Source: Bacillota bacterium
Lineage (GTDB): Bacteria > Bacillota > Clostridia > Christensenellales > UMGS416
Length of the DNA stretch: 15,216 nucleotides
Assembly: GCA_023422005.1 (NCBI GenBank)
Contig: JAEZSC010000034.1
Coordinates: forward strand, 1-15,216
Direction: 5' to 3'
Shown here: one piece after another, positions 5,999 through 13,008 of the stretch
Numbering within the stretch: the stretch's first letter is position 1
Layout: each line of letters opens with the position of its first letter
Position numbers and translations under genes: made by a program
The notes under the pieces: model-generated
Seen by the model: only the letters and a program-made list of their open reading frames with translations
The model's database searches: none
Told to the model about the DNA's origin: nothing

Positions 5999-6406
5999 TC
6001 AGGTATCGGCGGTGTACACAACAATGTCGTGCCGCCGTCGCCACCGCGCCGCCCAGAAGCGGTTGCCGATGGCGTTGTCGGTGTACACGAACACATGGCA
6101 GCGGTCCACGCCCTGGGCACGCAGCGCCGCGCGGCAGGCTTCCACCAGCGCCGCGCCGATGCCCCGGCCCCGGTGCCCGGGCAGCACCGCCACGTGGTAC
6201 AGGTAACCCCGGCGGCCATCATGGCCGCACAGCGCCGTGCCGACCAGGCCGCCATCCTGCTCCCAGAGCATGCTGCATCCGGGGTTGCGCGCCAGGAATC
6301 CGGCGATGGGCTCCGGATCGTCGGCAGCGGTGATACCCAGCCCCGGCGTGGCCTTCCACAGCGCCAGCGCTGCCTCATAATCGGCAAAGGTGAACTCTCG
6401 GATCAT
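5999..6406 (-). CDS. Small GNAT N-acetyltransferase, YpeA-like
   Basis: The 135-residue product shows LYHVAVLPGHRGRGIGAALV (69-88), with the acetyl-CoA loop HRGRGIG at 78-84. The closing strand is HVFVYTDNAIGNRFWAARW. This matches single-domain GNAT proteins such as YpeA; the substrate is unknown. The ATG at 6406 follows TTGGAG by 6 nt. A TTG at 6418 in frame would add four residues but would overlap that ribosome binding site. It is the first gene of the probable operon with the SDR and the RimJ/RimL-type gene, behind a clear promoter. Confidence 0.85.
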   Translation of the reverse strand: MIREFTFADYEAALALWKATPGLGITAADDPEPIAGFLARNPGCSMLWEQDGGLVGTALCGHDGRRGYLYHVAVLPGHRGRGIGAALVEACRAALRAQGVDRCHVFVYTDNAIGNRFWAARWRRRHDIVVYTADT

Positions 6407-6440
6407 GGTTGTCTCCAAATCGCATTTGCATTATTATTCT

Positions 6441-6468
6441 ATTCTATTTATTTTTATGCATCCGTCAA
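6441..6468 (-). promoter_or_regulatory. Promoter of the GNAT-SDR-GNAT operon
   Basis: Minus-strand TTGACG (6468-6463) and TAGAAT (6446-6441) are 16 nt apart in a very AT-rich stretch. The -35 lies right after the terminator of the upstream DUF4380 gene, so the operon starts independently of that gene. Confidence 0.65.
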
Positions 6469-6470
6469 GC

Positions 6471-6501
6471 AAAAAAAGAGCCGCTCCACAATGGGAGCGG
6501 C
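6471..6501 (-). terminator. Intrinsic terminator of the DUF4380 gene
   Basis: An 8-bp stem GCCGCTCC (6480-6487) with GGAGCGGC (6494-6501) closes a 6-nt loop. On the minus strand it is followed after TC by seven T residues (6477-6471). It lies 16 nt beyond the DUF4380 stop. Confidence 0.9.
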
Positions 6502-6517
6502 CCGGAGAACCGTATTC

Positions 6518-7597
6518 TTACTTGTCCTTCTCGCAGTCACAATCCTCGGCGTGCCCGTGGTCATGCCCGCAATCGCACTCGTCGTCGCAATCGCACCCAC
6601 ACTCATCGTCGCAATCGCACCCACACTCATCGTCGCAGTCGCACCCGTCTCCGCACTCGTCACAGCCGCAACCGCAGCCGCACCCGTCGTCGCAGTCGCA
6701 ATCGCCGATGATATCATCCATGAGCGTCTCGATGGCGTCATCATCGTTGGCAGGCGCTTCTATGCCATCCACCAACGCCCAGCACTCCATGTGCTCCAGC
6801 TCTTCGCCGGGCTCCACCTTGATCAGCGGAGAGAGAGTTTCCATCTCCAGCATGAAGTCGGTCGTATAGGTCTCGAAGGACATGCCGCCGTCGGGGTATT
6901 TCTCCCCGTCTTCGTGGATGTGCTGCTTGACGAACACCTGGTCGAAGTTGAAATAGGCCGCCCAACCGTACTCGTTGGTGATGCCCAGCTTGAACGGCGG
7001 CTTGGTGGCCGGATCCTGCTGCAGCGTGATGTAGCGGCTGCCCCACCAGATGCGGTGGTCGTTCATCTTGCTGTAGGGCCACAGGGCGATGGTGCGGTTG
7101 GCCAGCAACCCGGTGTCGGTCTCGGACATCGGGATTACTTCCTTGCCGCCGGGGGCCATCACCGACAGCGCCCACACGGCGAATTCCGCCGGCCACGCAC
7201 CCACATTGCGGATGCGGTGCAGCACTGTCACAGCGGAGCTCTCGGTGTCCATGGAGATCTCCATCTCCTTCTGGGTCATGGCGAAGGCTTCGGGCTCCTG
7301 TACAACGAGGATGCCGTCCTCGGTGGCTTCCCACTTCACGGGCTTGTTGTCGTTTTCATAGGTACGGGGCATGTTCTCAGGGCTGTGCCACAGGCGGTGG
7401 CCGCCCAGAATCTTCCAGCCGGTTTCCTCGTTGACCTGATCCGGCGCTTCGGCGAACATGTTCTCCCGGCCGGTGAAGCCATAGCGGATGATGCGCGGGC
7501 CGGCATCCACGGTGACGACGAGATCCACGATGCCGTTGGACACCTCGACACAGCGGCCAAAAGCGCCATATGTGATTTCCTTGACCGAAATAGCCAT
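6518..7597 (-). CDS. DUF4380 (mutarotase-like) protein with a Cys/Asp/His-rich C-terminal tail
   Basis: The 359-residue product has two parts. Residues 1 to about 290 match the DUF4380 pattern, a beta-sandwich related to aldose epimerases and other carbohydrate-handling proteins: EITYGAFGRCVEVSNG, VDAGPRIIRYGF, then GGHRLWHSPE and WPYSKMNDHR. No signal peptide is seen. Residues 299-359 form a tail of 61 residues with 19 Cys, 3 His and many Asp and Gly, built on DDECGCDC units and ending in GHDHGH and DCDC. It looks metal-binding, like a metallothionein, but this is inference. Met at 7597 follows GGAGG by 7-8 nt; a far longer reading frame to 7840 runs over promoter DNA and is rejected. It has its own promoter and terminator. 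The sugar substrate, if any, is unknown. Confidence 0.85.
   Translation of the reverse strand: MAISVKEITYGAFGRCVEVSNGIVDLVVTVDAGPRIIRYGFTGRENMFAEAPDQVNEETGWKILGGHRLWHSPENMPRTYENDNKPVKWEATEDGILVVQEPEAFAMTQKEMEISMDTESSAVTVLHRIRNVGAWPAEFAVWALSVMAPGGKEVIPMSETDTGLLANRTIALWPYSKMNDHRIWWGSRYITLQQDPATKPPFKLGITNEYGWAAYFNFDQVFVKQHIHEDGEKYPDGGMSFETYTTDFMLEMETLSPLIKVEPGEELEHMECWALVDGIEAPANDDDAIETLMDDIIGDCDCDDGCGCGCGCDECGDGCDCDDECGCDCDDECGCDCDDECDCGHDHGHAEDCDCEKDK
6584..6655 (-). repeat. 24-bp tandem repeat coding for DDECGCDC units
   Basis: Two perfect 24-bp units (6584-6607 and 6608-6631) and one degenerate unit (6632-6655) lie in frame inside the DUF4380 tail, so the number of Cys-rich units could change by slippage. 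The surrounding tail (6521-6703) keeps the same codon flavour in weaker form. Confidence 0.85.
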
Positions 7598-7629
7598 TGG
7601 GATTCCTCCAAACATTTGGTGATGGTAAA

Positions 7630-7658
7630 ATTCTAACAGCAAAGCCAGGGTATAGCAA
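7630..7658 (-). promoter_or_regulatory. Promoter of the DUF4380 gene
   Basis: Minus-strand TTGCTA (7658-7653) and TAGAAT (7635-7630) are 17 nt apart, about 32 nt before the ATG. Confidence 0.6.
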
Positions 7659-7715
7659 GGGCCATAACCGCAAGCTGGATATCCATTACGATATCTTTCC
7701 ATATTTGCGGGCATC

Positions 7716-7744
7716 TTGTGAAAAAGGGCTGCGCATACTACAAT
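7716..7744 (+). promoter_or_regulatory. Promoter of the DUF1292 gene
   Basis: TTGTGA (7716-7721) and TACAAT (7739-7744) are 17 nt apart. The start of transcription would fall near 7751, at the ribosome binding site itself, so the leader is only about a dozen bases long. Confidence 0.55.
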
Positions 7745-7763
7745 GGCTTGGGAGGTACAAACC

Positions 7764-8015
7764 ATGGAAAACGAACGCGACGATATCGTGTGTTTTGAGA
7801 TTGACGACGGCAAGACGCTGGAATTCACACTGCTGCACACCTTTTATCACGATGGCAGCCAATATGCGGTGCTCAAACCCGCCGACGGCGGCGACGCTGC
7901 GCTGATCGCCGAGATGGTGGACGCCGACGGGCCGGAGGAAACCTTTGTGCCGCTGCCGCTGGACCGCCAGCAGGCGCTGCTGGATTATTTGAATCGTGGT
8001 GGATCCGAGGACTGA
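7764..8015 (+). CDS. DUF1292 small acidic protein
   Basis: The 83-residue product has the DUF1292 pattern: DDIVCFEIDDGKTLEF, then HTFYHDGSQYAVLKPAD, then ETFVPLPLDRQQALLDYLNR. The family is common in Bacillota (YrzB in Bacillus is a member) and has no settled function. The protein is cytoplasmic and acidic. The ATG follows GGGAGG by 8 nt; an in-frame ATG at 7743 lies inside the -10 box and cannot be used. The gene is monocistronic: a palindromic element and a terminator follow directly. Confidence 0.85.
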   Translation: MENERDDIVCFEIDDGKTLEFTLLHTFYHDGSQYAVLKPADGGDAALIAEMVDADGPEETFVPLPLDRQQALLDYLNRGGSED

Positions 8016-8018
8016 ATC

Positions 8019-8140
8019 CATGGCTTCCCCTGGAGGGGAAGCTGTCGCCGGATGGCGACTGATGAGGTGTTAACCTCTTTCTGAGCTAGACACCTCATCC
8101 GGCGCTACGCGCCACCTTCCCCTTGAGGGGAAGGCTATGG
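8019..8140. mobile_element. Palindromic MITE-like intergenic element
   Basis: Two arms of about 50 bp (8019-8070 and 8089-8140) are imperfect reverse complements. From outside in, each reads CCAT, a sub-hairpin with TTCCCCT and AGGGGAA, a second sub-hairpin of the GGCGC or TCGCC type, and GATGAGGTGT. The middle is a short AT-richer spacer. It encodes nothing. From memory, similar TTCCCCT/GATGAGGTG elements are scattered between genes of gut Clostridia. No clear target-site duplication is seen. Confidence 0.65.
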
Positions 8141-8143
8141 TAC

Positions 8144-8173
8144 AACAAGCCCGCGATCGCTCGCGGGCTTGTT
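8144..8173 (+). terminator. Intrinsic terminator after the DUF1292 gene, possibly two-way
   Basis: A perfect 13-bp stem (8144-8156 with 8161-8173) has a TCGC loop. On the plus strand it is followed by TTG and then CTTCTTTTT. On the minus strand it lies 11 nt beyond the ABC ATPase stop and could also end that operon, although the T-run there is poor. Confidence 0.75.
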
Positions 8174-8184
8174 TTGCTTCTTTT

Positions 8185-8916
8185 TCAGTTGTTCTTGAGC
8201 ACCTTACCCAGGAACGTCTGCAGCCGGGGGCTCTTGGGGTTGCCGAAGAGCTGCTGTGGCGGCCCCTGCTCCACGATTCGTCCTTCGTCCATGAAAAGCA
8301 TGCGGGTACCAACCTCACGGGCGAAGCCCATCTCGTGGGTCACGACGACCATCGTCATACCTTGTTGGGCCAGGTCTTTCATGACATCCAGCACCTCGCC
8401 GACCGTCTCCGGGTCCAGCGCGCTGGTGGGCTCGTCGAAGAGCATCACGTCGGGCTCCATGGCCAGTGCCCGCACGATGGCGATGCGCTGCTTTTGCCCG
8501 CCGGAAAGCTGCGGCGGATAGGCCTCGGCCTTCTCCGGCAGGCCCACGCGGCGCAGCAGCGCCATGGCCCGCTCGTCGGCCTCGGCTTGGGTGCACAGCT
8601 TGAGCTGCACCGGCGCCAGCGTGATGTTCTGCCGCACTGTCAGGTGCGGGAACAGGTTAAACTGCTGGAACACCATGCCCATCTTGCGGCGCAGACGGTC
8701 CACATCGGCGCCGGGCGCGGTGATGTCGTTGCCCTCGAAGACAACCTGGCCGGATGTTGGTGTTTCCAGCAGGTTCAGGCAGCGCAAAAAAGTGCTCTTG
8801 CCAGAGCCCGAGGGGCCTATGACCACGACCTTCTCTCCCTGGTCGATGTGCTCGTTGATGCCGTCCAACACGCGGACAGGGCCAAACTCCTTGACCAGAT
8901 TCTTAACGGTAATCAC
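8185..8916 (-). CDS. ATP-binding subunit of a polar amino-acid ABC importer
   Basis: The 243-residue product has all ABC motifs: Walker A GPSGSGKST (34-42), Q-loop Q84-Q85, signature LSGGQKQR (137-144), Walker B VMLFDEPTSALD (157-168) and the switch His194. The wording FQQFNLFPHLT is typical of the GlnQ/HisP/ArtM group, which drives uptake of polar amino acids at the inner face of the membrane. It starts with GTG at 8916, with GGGAGG about 10 nt upstream. It overlaps the permease gene by 14 nt, so the two are co-translated. Which amino acid is carried is not decided by this subunit. Confidence 0.93.
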   Translation of the reverse strand: MITVKNLVKEFGPVRVLDGINEHIDQGEKVVVIGPSGSGKSTFLRCLNLLETPTSGQVVFEGNDITAPGADVDRLRRKMGMVFQQFNLFPHLTVRQNITLAPVQLKLCTQAEADERAMALLRRVGLPEKAEAYPPQLSGGQKQRIAIVRALAMEPDVMLFDEPTSALDPETVGEVLDVMKDLAQQGMTMVVVTHEMGFAREVGTRMLFMDEGRIVEQGPPQQLFGNPKSPRLQTFLGKVLKNN

Positions 8917-9598
8917 TCTTGCGCAGCCTCCCCTCCAGTTTGCCCAGCGCCCAGGTCATGAGCATCACGATAACCAGATAGATCGCCGCGACCAACAGCA
9001 GAGGGACCATGGCCTCATAGGTCTGGCTTTTGATGATGTCGCCGGCCTTGGCCAAGTCCATCGTGCCGATGAAGCCCGCCACCGATGTTTCCTTGAGCAG
9101 CGTGATGAGCTCGTTGCCCAACGCCGGCAGTATGTTCTTGAAGGCCTGGGGTAGGATGATGTGGCGCATAGACGCGTTGTACGAAAGGCCCAGCGAGCGC
9201 CCGGCCTCCATCTGCCCGCGGTCTACGGCCAGTATGCCGGCGCGGATGATCTCAGCCACATAGGCGCCGGAGTTGATGCCGAAAGCGATGATGGACACCA
9301 GCACCTTGTCGATATCGACCGCGGCGAAGATGACAAAGTAAATGATCATCAACTGCACCGTGGCCGGTGTGCCGCGAATGACGGTCAGATAGGCATCGGA
9401 CAGCAGCCGCAGGAACCGCAGCGGCAGCGACTTGCCCGGCGCCACCTTGACCGCCGCGATCAGCAGGCCGATCAGGATGCCCAGCGCGACAGCGCCCAGC
9501 GTCATGAGCAGCGTGTTTTCCAGACCGCGGATGATGTAGAGGTATCGTTCCTTCTCCAGCAGCGTCAGGGAGATTTTAGACCAGAAGTCGTTAAACAT
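8903..9598 (-). CDS. Permease subunit of a polar amino-acid ABC importer (HisM/GlnP type)
   Basis: The 231-residue product has five likely membrane segments, for example about residues 28-50, 84-105 and 196-216. The cytoplasmic EAA loop, EAGRSLGLSYNASMRHIILP (131-150), contacts the ATPase. IRGTPATVQLMIIYF (74-88) is a signature of the amino-acid permease family. AAGGA lies 7 nt before the ATG. It sits 82 nt after the binding-protein gene, with a hairpin in between, and overlaps the ATPase gene. A single permease gene suggests a homodimer in the membrane. Confidence 0.93.
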   Translation of the reverse strand: MFNDFWSKISLTLLEKERYLYIIRGLENTLLMTLGAVALGILIGLLIAAVKVAPGKSLPLRFLRLLSDAYLTVIRGTPATVQLMIIYFVIFAAVDIDKVLVSIIAFGINSGAYVAEIIRAGILAVDRGQMEAGRSLGLSYNASMRHIILPQAFKNILPALGNELITLLKETSVAGFIGTMDLAKAGDIIKSQTYEAMVPLLLVAAIYLVIVMLMTWALGKLEGRLRKSDYR

Positions 9599-9633
9599 GG
9601 GTATTCCTTACTGCATCATAGTCAAATCATAAG

Positions 9634-9665
9634 CGCGCCCGCAGCACCAACGTGCCGCGGGCGCG
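9634..9665 (-). other. Hairpin between binding-protein and permease genes
   Basis: CGCGCCCGC (9634-9642) pairs with GCGGGCGCG (9657-9665), and inside GCAC (9644-9647) pairs with GTGC (9652-9655) around CAAC. There is no T-run. In ABC operons such intercistronic stems commonly protect the upstream message, which raises binding protein over permease. That role is inferred here. Confidence 0.65.
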
Positions 9666-9680
9666 GGGTTATAGAAGCTG

Positions 9681-10535
9681 TTACTTCGTCGCGGGGATGT
9701 ACTTGTCCACGATCTTCTGGAAGGAGCCGTCGGCTTTCATGTCCTTGAGCACGCTGTTGACGAAGGCGATCAGCTCGGCATTGCCCTTCTTGGTGGCGAT
9801 GGCCAGCTTGTCGGAGCTCAGCGGCTCGTCCACGAGCTTGACCTTGTCGGCGTTCTTCTCCACCAGCGCCTGGGCGGGAGCGGCGTCGGTCATCACAGCG
9901 TCTACCTTGCCGTTGATGAGCTCCATGAGCGCGTCGGAATCCTTGTTCATGCGGCTGACCTCAGCGCCCTCCACGAAGGAGGCCACGGTCGTGTCGGCCA
10001 GCGTGCCCAGCTGCACGCCAATCTTCTTGCCTGCGAGGTCATCCAGCGTGGCGATGACGCTATCCTTGGCCACGATCATCTTGATGGAGGTCTCCATGTA
10101 GGGGTCGGAGAAGTCCATAACCTTGATGCGATCCTCGGTGATGCTCAGCGAGGACATGCCCAGGTCGCACTTGCCCGAGGGGACTGCGGCCAGCACCGCG
10201 TCGAAGCTCATGTTGTCGATCTTCAGCTTGACGCCCAGCTTGTCGGCAATGATCTGGGCCACTTCCATATCGATGCCCACGAACTTTTCGCCTTCCAGCA
10301 TCTCAAAGGGCGGGTATTCGGCGTTGGTCGCCACAACCAGTTCGCCCTTGGCCTTGATGGAATCCAGCGTGACGCCGCCGGCGGCAGGCGCCTCAGAAGC
10401 GGCGGCGGACGCCTCGGGAGAAGCGGCAGGCAGAATGGCTGCATCCGTAGGAGCCGCGGAAGGGGCGGGACCCTGGCAGGCTGCCAGAGCCACCATGGAT
10501 ATGATCGCTGTGAACAGCGCGATCCACTTTTTCAT
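9681..10535 (-). CDS. Amino-acid-binding lipoprotein of the ABC importer
   Basis: The 284-residue product is a type-3 solute-binding protein. It has a lipoprotein signal peptide (MKKWIALFTAIISMVALAAC, lipid attachment at Cys20) and then an Ala/Pro/Ser linker to about residue 54. The binding fold starts at GELVVATNAEYPPFEM (64-79), followed by GIDMEVAQIIADKLG and DLGMSSLSITEDR. The ATNAEYPPFE wording marks polar amino-acid binders. It sits outside the membrane and delivers substrate to the permease. AGGAGG lies 8 nt before the ATG. It is the first gene of the operon, with a strong promoter, and is divergent from the DUF2087 regulator. The ligand is not decided by what I can see. Confidence 0.93.
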   Translation of the reverse strand: MKKWIALFTAIISMVALAACQGPAPSAAPTDAAILPAASPEASAAASEAPAAGGVTLDSIKAKGELVVATNAEYPPFEMLEGEKFVGIDMEVAQIIADKLGVKLKIDNMSFDAVLAAVPSGKCDLGMSSLSITEDRIKVMDFSDPYMETSIKMIVAKDSVIATLDDLAGKKIGVQLGTLADTTVASFVEGAEVSRMNKDSDALMELINGKVDAVMTDAAPAQALVEKNADKVKLVDEPLSSDKLAIATKKGNAELIAFVNSVLKDMKADGSFQKIVDKYIPATK

Positions 10536-10571
10536 TTTTGTTTCCTCCTATTTGCTTTTTTCTGATTCATA

Positions 10572-10600
10572 ATTATACATTCCGATTTATAGAAATGCAA
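10572..10600 (-). promoter_or_regulatory. Promoter of the amino-acid ABC operon
   Basis: Minus-strand TTGCAT (10600-10595) and a perfect TATAAT (10577-10572) are 17 nt apart, a strong sigma-A layout about 36 nt before the binding-protein ATG. Confidence 0.75.
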
Positions 10601-10628
10601 TACAAAGATCTGATAAAAAATTGGCAAC

Positions 10629-10645
10629 CGATGGCAGCGCCATCG
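10629..10645. promoter_or_regulatory. 17-bp palindrome upstream of the ABC promoter
   Basis: CGATGGC (10629-10635) and GCCATCG (10639-10645) are perfect complements around AGC. It lies 28 bases upstream of the ABC -35 box and 42 bases before the -35 of the divergent regulator gene, a position suited to an operator for both. Binding is inferred. Confidence 0.35.
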
Positions 10646-10686
10646 CTTCGTCCCATTGGCTTATTCAGCGGCCATTGTTATGGATA

Positions 10687-10715
10687 TTGACAACAACTTC
10701 AAATAGTTGTAACCT
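10687..10715 (+). promoter_or_regulatory. Possible promoter of the DUF2087 regulator with an internal dyad
   Basis: A perfect TTGACA (10687-10692) is followed after 17 nt by TAACCT (10710-10715), a weak -10. The spacer is almost filled by ACAACT (10693-10698), TCAAAT and AGTTGT (10705-10710), a perfect 6+6 dyad. A repressor bound there would block the promoter, so autoregulation is plausible but inferred. Confidence 0.45.
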
Positions 10716-10743
10716 TGCTTTACTAACATTATTGGTGATCGTC

Positions 10744-11508
10744 ATGAAATCTTACAAACTTCTGTGGAGCGCCGCACCCCAAGACATTGCCCGGGGCTTT
10801 GCACCGGCGCAGGCGGGCTGGCGCTGCCTGCTGTGCGGCAAGACCTTCGAGAACGGCGTCGTCTATGCGCTGGACGGTGTGCTCTACGAAGCGCAACGGG
10901 CCGCGGCGGAGCATGTACGCTCGGCCCACGGCTCGGTATTCCTGGAACTGCTGCTGTTCGAAAAGAAGCTCACGGGCCTGACACCCCATCAGGCGCAGGT
11001 GCTGCGGCTGATGCACGAGGGGAAAAACGACCGGGAGATCGCCGCGCACACCGGCTCCGCCAGCACTGCGGCCATCCGGAATCTTCGATTCTCTTTAAGG
11101 GAACGAGAGCGCCAAGCTAAAGCTTTTCTGGCGCTGATGGAGGCCTTCCGGCTGGAACGGGGCAGCCTGGAGCGTGGCCGCGATGAGGATTTGATGAACG
11201 TAAACGAGGAGGCGCCCATGTTGGATGAACGGTTTGCCATCACCGAGGAAGAACGGGCCGCGGTCTTCAAGACCTATTTTGCCCATGGCCGTGTAAACGC
11301 CAGCCTGCCTGCCCGGGAGAAGAAGAAGATCATCGTACTGTATGAGTTGATCAAACGGTTTGAGGCCGGCCGGAAGTACAGCGAAAAAGAGGTTAACACC
11401 CTCATCGGTACGGCCTTTGAGGACTTCGCGACGCTGCGGCGCTATCTGGTGGACTATGGTCTGCTGGAGCGCACCGACGATTGCCGGCAGTATTGGGTGA
11501 AAAAATAA
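10744..11508 (+). CDS. DUF2087 transcriptional regulator with Cys/His N-terminus and LuxR-like helix-turn-helix
   Basis: The 254-residue product has three parts. Residues 28-62 carry C-x2-C (28, 31) and H57-x4-H62, a zinc-finger-like set. Residues 79-122 (LTPHQAQVLRLMHEGKNDREIAAH and RNLRFSLRERERQ) look like a LuxR-type DNA-binding helix-turn-helix. From about residue 175 the DUF2087 domain follows, with LPAREKKKIIVLYELIKRF, the YSEKEVN stretch and LRRYLVDYGLLERTDD. Such proteins are common putative regulators in Bacillota. ATG 10744 is chosen because the reading frame upstream runs over the promoter; only a weak GGTGA precedes it. It is divergent from the ABC operon, which makes that operon a possible target. 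It ends 15 nt before the convergent DMT gene, with no terminator seen. Confidence 0.82.
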   Translation: MKSYKLLWSAAPQDIARGFAPAQAGWRCLLCGKTFENGVVYALDGVLYEAQRAAAEHVRSAHGSVFLELLLFEKKLTGLTPHQAQVLRLMHEGKNDREIAAHTGSASTAAIRNLRFSLRERERQAKAFLALMEAFRLERGSLERGRDEDLMNVNEEAPMLDERFAITEEERAAVFKTYFAHGRVNASLPAREKKKIIVLYELIKRFEAGRKYSEKEVNTLIGTAFEDFATLRRYLVDYGLLERTDDCRQYWVKK

Positions 11509-11523
11509 AACGTATGCTTGTTG

Positions 11524-12396
11524 TCACCAGATCGCCATGGCGAGCGTGCCAACGGTGATCAGCGTGATGCCCACAGCCGCCCGTCGCGACAGTTTCTCCT
11601 TGAACAGCAGCGCCGAAAACGCCACGGTGATCAGCAGGCTCAACTTGTCGATGGGCACGACGACGCTGGCCGGCCCGCCTTGTAGCGCCTTGAAGAAGCA
11701 CAGCCACGACGCCCCGGTCGCCACACCGGACAGCGCGATGAACACCATATCCCGCCGGGGAATCTTGCGAATCTGCCCGAGGATGGAGCCATGCGCCTTG
11801 AGCGCCACGATTCCCCAGGCCATCCCCAGCACCACGACGGTGCGGATGACCGTGCCCAGGTTGGATTCCACGCCGTGGATGCCGATCTTGCCCAATATGG
11901 ACGTGAGCGCCGCGAACAGCGCCGACAGCAGCGCATAGGGCAACCACTTACCGATGCGGGCCTCTGTGGACACCTCCTGGCGCTCAACCGTCAGCAGCGT
12001 GCCCACGGCAATGAGCGTGCAGCCGATCAGCTTGACAACCAGTTGGTCCGTCTCCCCAAAGAAAAAAATAGCCAGCACGATGGTCAGCGCCGTGCTGGAT
12101 TTGTCGATGGGAACCACCTTATTGACGTCGCCAAACTGCAACGCCTTGAAGTAACACAGCCAGGAAGCGCCGGTGGACAGGCCCGACAGCACCAGGAATA
12201 GCCACGTCTGCGAGGAAAGGCTGGTAATTTCGCCCTGGGAACCCACTGCAAATACCATGGCCACCGCAAACAGCAGCACGACCAGCGTGCGCAGCGCCAT
12301 GGCCAGTGTGGAATCGGTCTTTCGGACGCCGCTCTTGGAGAGTAGGGCCGTGACCCCCGCGAAAAAAGCCGACAAACACGCGAATACCAGCCACAT
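11524..12396 (-). CDS. DMT-superfamily (EamA) transporter
   Basis: The 290-residue membrane protein has about ten hydrophobic segments and two EamA halves. The internal duplication shows in GASWLCYFKAL and VVPIDKSS (first half, about 77-101) against GASWLCFFKAL and VVPIDKLS (second half, about 228-253). EamA proteins export or import metabolites such as amino acids; the cargo here is unknown. The start at 12396 follows AAAGG by 7 nt, and the long upstream extension of the frame lies inside the tetR-like gene. It begins 22 nt after the stop of that gene, so the transporter is probably co-transcribed with the TetR regulator and the SDR, a common arrangement for regulated efflux. Confidence 0.9.
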   Translation of the reverse strand: MWLVFACLSAFFAGVTALLSKSGVRKTDSTLAMALRTLVVLLFAVAMVFAVGSQGEITSLSSQTWLFLVLSGLSTGASWLCYFKALQFGDVNKVVPIDKSSTALTIVLAIFFFGETDQLVVKLIGCTLIAVGTLLTVERQEVSTEARIGKWLPYALLSALFAALTSILGKIGIHGVESNLGTVIRTVVVLGMAWGIVALKAHGSILGQIRKIPRRDMVFIALSGVATGASWLCFFKALQGGPASVVVPIDKLSLLITVAFSALLFKEKLSRRAAVGITLITVGTLAMAIW

Positions 12397-12418
12397 GAAA
12401 AAGCCTTTCTGCGCCGGT

Positions 12419-13000
12419 TCAGCCGCCCAGCACGCTCCGGGCCAAATCTTCCAGCGCCTGTCGGCGCTCCTGCGGGTCATGGAAATCCTGACGGGAGAAA
12501 GACCGGAACAACGGCCCCAACAGAATGACGCCAAACATGGCCGCGATTGCATGCACAATCGCACTGCGCAGCGCGGCTTCAGCCAGCGTTACTCCCCTGC
12601 TGCGCAGGTCTTCATAGATATGGTCCAAAAATGCGGTAAAGTGGCTGTCCAGCTTCACGCTGCACTGGCCCAAAATCATCGGCTCATAAAAATGAGCGCG
12701 GGTGAGCTCGGGGTAGTCCAATGCGCCTTTGGTTAAGTGATCCAGGATGTCCGCCAGCCGCTGCTGCGCCGGCACGCCCTCCCCAGGGCCAAAGTGAGAC
12801 CAGTCGAAGGCATTGTTCAGCGTGACATCCATGACGCGCTCGATCAGCTGCTCCTTGGAGCGAAAATAATAGTTGATCGCGGAGATGTTGACGCCGGCCT
12901 CCTCGGCAATGGCGCGTACCGTGGTGGCCTGCAAGCCCCGGCGCTCGATGCAGGCGATGGCCGAATCAATGATCCTGCTTTCCACGCTCACGGTATTCAT
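12419..13000 (-). CDS. TetR/AcrR-family repressor
   Basis: The 193-residue product has the TetR DNA-binding region at its N-terminus: RIIDSAIACIERRGLQATTVRAIAEEAGVNI and then SAINYYFRSKEQLIERVM, with the helix-turn-helix at about residues 26-45. The C-terminal part is the ligand-sensing, dimer-forming helical region and is not diagnostic. ATG 13000 follows GAGG by 6 nt; ATG 13012 in the same frame overlaps the SDR stop and is the alternative. The gene lies between the SDR (8 nt upstream) and the DMT transporter (22 nt downstream) in one operon. It probably controls that operon and perhaps the divergent SDR. Confidence 0.9.
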   Translation of the reverse strand: MNTVSVESRIIDSAIACIERRGLQATTVRAIAEEAGVNISAINYYFRSKEQLIERVMDVTLNNAFDWSHFGPGEGVPAQQRLADILDHLTKGALDYPELTRAHFYEPMILGQCSVKLDSHFTAFLDHIYEDLRSRGVTLAEAALRSAIVHAIAAMFGVILLGPLFRSFSRQDFHDPQERRQALEDLARSVLGG

Positions 13001-13008
13001 GGCGCACC

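Noticed and set aside
6584..6655. CRISPR-like direct repeats
   Set aside because: The units touch without spacers, keep the reading frame of the Cys-rich tail, and no cas gene is near.
6029..7636. Plus-strand reading frame of 535 codons across the GNAT and DUF4380 genes
   Set aside because: It is the mirror of two well-supported minus-strand genes. Its protein is a run of Val, Ala and His stretches with no family resemblance, and no ribosome binding site stands before it.
7598..7840. N-terminal extension of the DUF4380 protein up to 7840
   Set aside because: It would run through the divergent promoters and into the DUF1292 gene. The ATG at 7597 has a proper GGAGG, and the family begins there.
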